A stretch of DNA of 64,000 nt, taken from assembly GCA_039090855.1 (NCBI GenBank), contig CM077011.1, positions 31,277,001 through 31,341,000 of the forward strand. The letters run 5' to 3'. The stretch's first letter is position 1. Every line of letters starts with the position of its first letter. Origin of the DNA: Macrothele yani. Its lineage: Eukaryota; Arthropoda; Arachnida; Araneae; Macrothelidae. Below, piece after piece: positions 59,458 to 64,000 of this stretch. Below the pieces are notes generated by a model. The model was not told the DNA's origin. It was given only the letters and a program-made list of their open reading frames with translations, and searched no databases. The position numbers were made by a program, and so were the translations under genes.

Positions 59458-60590
59458 TCTCGATTTTTTTCTCTGATGCACAGCTTCGTCGCTAGTGATC
59501 ATGAACGCAGATACTATTGCAATTAATTCAAAACATCTTTCATTTCATGTCACTGCTTCTAAAAATCCGATTGAAAAAATATTTTTCTTGGATACTTTTT
59601 ACCATCAAACCGATGTTCTGTGCAATTTCTAATGGTTCATAGTTTCCCTACTGAGAATGAAAATATGCATTGCATTTTTCTCGAAACTTTGGGTTCCAAA
59701 AGTCTGATTTGAAACAATTTTTCTCCTCTTTGGATTGCGTCATCATGGTAAAGAATATTATATATAAAATTTCAGATTTTTTTGAAAAACAAAATTTTGC
59801 CACTAGAGCATATATCTGTTTGCAATACATTTCCAGCCGTATATACAATTCTGAAATCCCGATGAAAAAAAATCGGTCATATACTGCTCACTACTAAAAA
59901 CAATACGCATTTTCTGGCCGGCATAAATTCAAAATTTCCCGCTAAAGGCCAAAATACATAATATAGTTTTGTTGATATCTCTCCATCTAAATGTCTGTTT
60001 TGAAATCTTAACACTGGATACATTCTCCTCCTGGAACATTTTTTTTTTGTTCCTGGGTTTTTTATAGTGCGCAGTTCTGAAGATAGGTGGCGTTAGGTGT
60101 ATTTCAATTTGGAACTGTATCTCTGCTTCTGAAGATCCTGCTGAAAAAATATAGTTTTAACTGTTTGCAATTTGCTGCAGTTAAAATTGCGAACATTATC
60201 CTCTTTAAATAACGCACAGTTTTCCCGCTAGGGGAGTGCATGTAAAAACATTTTTCTGGCTGGCTCAGCTTCAACTAGCCGTATTTGAAAACTCCTTTCT
60301 CCATCGCAGAGCTTTTGCTGTAAATAAGATTTTACCCATATTTTCAATTTTGCCGTAATTCCCAAAAGCTTTTCCTGTAAATATGATTTTGCCCGCATTT
60401 TCAACTTGGCCATTATTCACAAAAGCTTTTGTTGTAAAAAAGATTTCTCCACTTTGCCATAATTCACAAAAACTTTTGCTGTAGAGAAGATTTTACCCAT
60501 ATTTTCTGCTTCGCCGCATACGTGCTCATTACAAAATCCGGAATTCGGTGTCATCTTTCTTGGTTGAAGTTGCATAGGAGCACAACAGTT
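59458..60590. repeat. Monomer-array family, copy C (diverged)
   Basis: Decayed cores occur at about 59485, 59645, 59797, 59935, 60078 and 60222, again ~150 bases apart. GAATTCGGTGTCATCTTTCTTG at 60541 matches 50558 of copy A. A local ~57-base repeat (AAAAGCTTTTGCTGTAAA..) occurs three to four times at 60305-60520. Confidence 0.7.
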
Positions 60591-60761
60591 AAGAACGTTT
60601 ATTTTTATTTCAGCAGAAATTCTTGCGCAAGTGAGATGGGCCCTCAAAATTCACTGAGGGGGTCACTACTAATTGCTCTGTTTATTTTCTTTACAAAATA
60701 AGGGATTCCAATTTGGAAAGTGGAGTCTAAAGCTAAGACTAAGACTGCCCCGCGACAGTGA

Positions 60762-61703
60762 CAGAGATGGAAACGGGTTACGGGTCACCGGATCAACAAT
60801 TCCTTGCGGGTCAAACGGGTAGGGTCAGGGTACCCCTGACCTGATTTCGACCCGGTTTTATTTCCGTTTTATTTTTTAATGACTTTTTTTTTTAAAAGAA
60901 ACCTTCAGAGGTCTTTGAAAGAAAACTTCAGAACTGTGGAGTATGATCCAGGAACTTGCCGAGAAGAGTAAAGAAAAGGGATTAATAATGAACTTTCAGA
61001 AGACAGAACTGATGTACAATGCTTTTACAAAAAATGAAGATCTATCGATTGATGGGCAGCAGATATCAAGCGAGAGTCACATTGGTGAAGAAACTGATTG
61101 GCGTATAGAACTTGGTTGGAGAGCTTTTGGGAAAAACAGTACAATTTTTAAGAGCAATATACCATTATGTCTTAAAAGAAAAGTGTTTAATCATTGCATC
61201 CTACCAGTGCTTACGTACGGAGCAGAGACGTAGAGCTGAACTAAAAAAGACATACAAAGACTGCAGCCAATTGAAGGAAGCATGAAGAGATGCATGCTTG
61301 GTGCAACCAGGAAAGATAAAAAGGGGAACTCGTGGATGAGGAAAATAACAAGAGTGGAAGACATCATGATCACAGTAAAATTCCGGAAATGGCAATGGGC
61401 TGGACATATTGCCAGAAGGACAGACCACCGATGAACAACCGACATTTTATACTGGATTCCAAATGACAGGAAAAGACCCAAAAGAAGACCACGTGGGAGA
61501 TGGGCGGATGGAGGTGACTGGCCCAAGACAGTCTGTTGTGGAAGAAACTTTGGGAGACCTTTAACCATCAGTGGATTCTTAGTGATTGACAATGCTGCAA
61601 CTGATGATGATGATATATTCGAATTTATAGCTCACAGCAGATTTGTTCAGGTCAGGCACGGGTCGGGTCCGGGTCTATAATTTTTGACCCGTTTCCAACT
61701 CTG
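60762..61703. mobile_element. hAT-like MITE with 8-bp TSD, carrying an RTE fragment
   Basis: The left end CAGAGATGGAAACGGGT and the inverse of the right end, CAGAGTTGGAAACGGGT, match at 16 of 17. The flanks GACAGTGA (60754-60761) and GACGGTGA (61704-61711) match at 7 of 8, the TSD length of hAT elements. The interior is GGGTC/GACCC-rich near both ends. The middle is occupied by an RTE fragment inserted later. Confidence 0.8.
60933..61612 (+). pseudogene. RTE retrotransposon 3' fragment
   Basis: The plus strand reads MIQELAEKSKEKGLIMNFQK, then IPLCLKRKVFNHCILPVLTY and, after stops and shifts, RCMLGATRKDKKGNSW, KWQWAGHIARRTDHR and RKRPKRRPRGRWAD. This is colinear with residues 292-492 of the 45.5-kb RTE polyprotein, but lacks about 13 residues around YVYLG. 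A (TGA)n tail ends it near 61612. It is 5' truncated and clearly older than the copies at 45.5 and 52 kb. Confidence 0.85.
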
Positions 61704-61711
61704 GACGGTGA

Positions 61712-62100
61712 AGGTGCATAAAATGGCTGACGACTGCTTTGTACAAGAAGAGTGCAAGACAACGTCGCTGGCTTGAAGGAAGGAAGTTAAGGAGGCTGGA
61801 GGTATTGTGTCTGCGTGGCACGACATTAAAATTTGATTTATATAAACAAAAACTGCATTTTCTTTTAAATAAATGGTTCAAGTACAGTACTATTTTCGTA
61901 AGCAAAAATGCAAAATTTTGAAAAGCAATTCAAGACAATGCATTCCGAGCAAGCAAACAGTTTGAAGGCGGCATTCGACTAACACTTGTATCTTGCACCA
62001 GTGGCATAACTAATCAGATTCATGTATGTACAGTATGTGTGTCTAGAGGGAGTGGCTGTGTATTGCACGAATTCTCTTCTGTAGCCGGCATTAAAGTCTA
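61712..62100. other. Spacer, nothing recognised
   Basis: No coding or repeat signal was seen. Confidence 0.45.
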
Positions 62101-62102
62101 AG

Positions 62103-62287
62103 AATTTGTAGCGCAGTGGTCTAAGCGTTGACGTATGACCATTGATACAGGTTCGAATCCCGGTGAGGCATGGATGTTGTGTTTGTTTCTTGGCACCGGC
62201 TCTATCCTCTAAATTAGGGACGGACGACTGCTTATAGCCCACTGAGTTGCTCACGCTGGTCGTTCAACTTCAATCCAAGAAAGAAAA
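62103..62287 (+). mobile_element. SINE-A with internal deletion
   Basis: The head (GTAGCGCAGTGGTCTAAGCG, GGTTCGAATCCCGGTGAGGC) is well preserved. About 25 bases of the middle (normally CCTTCCCTGGAACCAGTGACC) are lost. The 3' end TTGCTCACGCTGGTCGTTCA is present. Confidence 0.85.
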
Positions 62288-62588
62288 AAGTCTAAGAATT
62301 TGTTCTTTCACTATTTCTTTAAAAAAAAATTACTATCAAGCTTGCCCCACCAAAATATAATGCTCGCCCACCCGTCGCGCATTCTGATTTCGAAATCTAG
62401 CCACGTTCCTGTCAGACATGGACGTTGGACAGATAGTTTTCACAGGCTTGAATTACATGGAATCCTAGACTTGGGAAAGAAAGTGAAGAACAGAATTCAG
62501 TGTAAGATAGTTCCTATATGCTGCTAACAGCCTTGAAGACTCGAATAGCAGCAGGGGTAATTAATATACCTTAGAGTTGCTTATGAGT
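62288..62588. other. Spacer, nothing recognised
   Basis: No coding or repeat signal was seen. Confidence 0.45.
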
Positions 62589-62715
62589 GTCGTCAATCAA
62601 GGCCGGATTAAGGAGATCTATAGGGGCTACAGCCATAAGGCCCACCATTATAAAGGACCTAGGAGGCATGCCTGGGCAAATAAGAAGGAGAGAGAGGTTT
62701 ATAAAATAGTTTTAC

Positions 62716-62957
62716 TTTTTTTGATTGAGGGTTCAACGACCACCGTGAGCAACTAAGTGGGCTATATACTGTCAGTCGGCTGACCCTAATTTAAGGTCAC
62801 CGGTTCCAGGAAAGGGAGAGAGCCAGTGCCATAAGACAAACACAACATCCATGCCTAACCGGGATTCGAACCCGAACCCATCTTAGACGAATGGTCAGAA
62901 GCCAGAAGCCTAGCCCCCTCCCCCGGCTTAGACAAGTGCGTCACCGGGGCGGCCTCT
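62716..62957 (-). mobile_element. SINE-A nested in the MULE-like element
   Basis: A poly(T) start, then GGTTCAACGACCACCGTGAG, AAAGGGAGAGAGCCAGTGCC and GGGATTCGAACCCGAACCCA mark a minus-strand SINE-A. The head carries a ~20-base extra segment (AAGCCTAGCCCCCTCCCCC) before GCGTCACCGGGGCGGCC. Confidence 0.9.
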
Positions 62958-63039
62958 TATGATTTCCATTTGGTCAGAAAGAAAGGCTGACAAACGAATA
63001 GATTTCATGGTAATGACTCACCAGAGGTAAAGGTTACAT

Positions 63040-63252
63040 GGCCGCCCCTGTTGCGCAGTGGTCTAAGCGATGGTTTCTGATCATTCGCCCGAGATGGGTT
63101 CGAATCCCGGTGAGGCATGTATGTTGTGTTCGTCTTACGGCACTGGCCCTCTCCCTTTCCTGCAACCCTTGGCCCTAAATTAGGGACGGGCGACTGCTTG
63201 TAGCCTACTGAGTTGCTCACGATGGTCGTTAAACCTCCGATCAAAAAAAGAA
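63040..63252 (+). mobile_element. SINE-A nested in the MULE-like element, second copy
   Basis: GGCCGCCCCTGTTGCGCAGT begins the clearest complete head in the window. The body and 3' end TTGCTCACGATGGTCGTTAA follow, then an A-rich tail. Comparison with 14532-15221 shows it interrupts otherwise colinear MULE-like sequence. Confidence 0.9.
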
Positions 63253-63774
63253 AAAAGAAAAAAAGAGAGGTTTCTTGTTGCTGTGTTCAGCGGGGTCTGC
63301 CAGACAGTTTCAGCTTTTTCACTACCATCCACCCATACCATCCAATTTGCACTCCGAACTGTTAATTGTCAAAGTCTCTTGTGGACTTCGACCATTAGCA
63401 TTGCATAATAAAAAAAAAGATGCACTAAGAAAAAATATACAATGTTAAATCATTAGAAAATCTAAGATGAAATCTAGGAATCTTAAGTTTTTAACTCATG
63501 TTCTTATGAGAACATTGGAAAATACAGTGACTTATTATGAAATTTTTCAGATAATTCATTAGTTTGAGGAATGAACTACGTATTAATCATTACGAGCATA
63601 TTGCCACAGTTTCGTGTTTTAACGGACTTCATAATGATTCCCAGACATAATTCTCTAGGGGCCCACTCAAATATCTTAGACTAGGGGTCCACTCAAATGT
63701 CTTAGTATAGGAGCCCACTCAAGTATCTTAGCTTAGGGGCCCACTAAGGACTTAATCCGGCCCTGTCGTCAATC

Positions 63775-64000
63775 CGCTTAAAAACAGAAATATTGCAAAA
63801 AAAAAAAAAAACAAAGAAAAAACGGTTTTAGCATTTATGACAAAATTATTTACGATATCTTTTTCGGAATTTAATTTCCTAAAATGTTGCATATGAAACA
63901 CAATTTGCTGTTTTAGTAAATAACATTTTGCTACAATGTACGTTAACTTCAACAGCGCACGCAAAAGAACAAATTCTGCGTGTGTTCCGTTACGCTAGCG
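63775..64000. other. Right edge of the window, nothing recognised
   Basis: AT-rich; an A-run lies at 63797-63810. Confidence 0.45.

Larger units (their letters stand above)
62599..63764 (+). mobile_element. MULE-like nonautonomous element, copy 2, with 10-bp TSD
   Basis: The ends AAGGCCGGATTAAG and CTTAATCCGGCCCT are inverted (13 of 14). The direct flanks GTCGTCAATC at 62589-62598 and 63765-63774 are identical. Four subterminal units of GGGCCCACTCAAAT.TCTTAG type lie at 63655-63750. Without the two nested SINEs it would be about 700 bp, matching copy 1 (690 bp). The 10-bp TSD points to the Mutator-like class; no transposase is encoded. Confidence 0.85.

Overview
This is eukaryotic, intron-scale and repeat-rich DNA. 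The only host protein-coding sequence I recognise is the first coding exon of a dachshund (DACH/dac) homologue on the minus strand (28902-29725). It ends in a clean GT splice donor, and no later dac exon is visible to its left, so intron 1 would exceed 28.9 kb. The transposon mix (RTE-type non-LTR elements with ATC/TGA tails, mariner and Tc1 relics, several tRNA-headed SINE families, abundant minisatellites) and the dac sequence suggest an arthropod, probably a chelicerate such as a spider. The taxon is inference.

Layout. 1-22 kb (within the presumed dac intron 1): a three-unit tandem array of tRNA-like ~300-bp units (1.0-1.77 kb), a non-LTR RT relic, a 65-bp minisatellite with higher-order structure (3.7-4.9 kb), many tRNA-derived SINEs, a TIR- and TA-bounded Tc1 relic (8.38-9.49 kb), a large palindrome (13.7-14.2 kb), a MULE-like nonautonomous element (14.5-15.2 kb), a second tRNA-like dimer (19.4-19.9 kb) and two foldback TA-MITEs. 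22-28.9 kb: AT-rich, nearly free of recognisable transposons, next to the dac exon; it holds a strong G-quadruplex motif and a local duplication. 28.9-30.1 kb: dac exon 1 and its GC-rich leader with a (GA)n tract.

30.8-34.8 kb: pieces of an old RTE element broken up by a GC-rich ~1 kb foldback element and by an insertion carrying a 78-bp minisatellite. 35-41.3 kb: a ~4.6 kb purine-biased array (about 4.7 kb with its continuation at 41.1-41.3 kb), (GA)n plus a decayed minisatellite, split by a mariner relic whose transposase C-terminus has become a tandem repeat. 41.3-43.6 kb: a long-TIR element, an inverted copy of its interior, and a second mariner fragment. 44.1-44.95 kb: two SINEs, one with a perfect 13-bp target-site duplication. 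45.5-47.3 kb: an RTE element with an open 528-codon RT frame; a 5'-truncated close relative lies at 52.05-52.94 kb.

48.3-60.6 kb: three copies of a decayed repeat family built on ~150-bp monomers; the largest shows a regular A-B-C trimer (~455-bp higher-order repeat). One copy abuts an 18-unit, ~145-bp satellite (55.3-58.0 kb) derived from the 3' end of a non-LTR retrotransposon still attached at its right edge. 60.7-64 kb: a hAT-like MITE (8-bp TSD) carrying an RTE fragment, and a MULE-like element (10-bp TSD) carrying two nested SINEs.

There is no operon-like organisation. The window is best read as the 5' end and giant first intron of a developmental regulator set in layered mobile DNA. 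Labels SINE-A, SINE-B, SINE-C and SINE-D are local to this report. All identities rest on reading the sequence; no database search was run.
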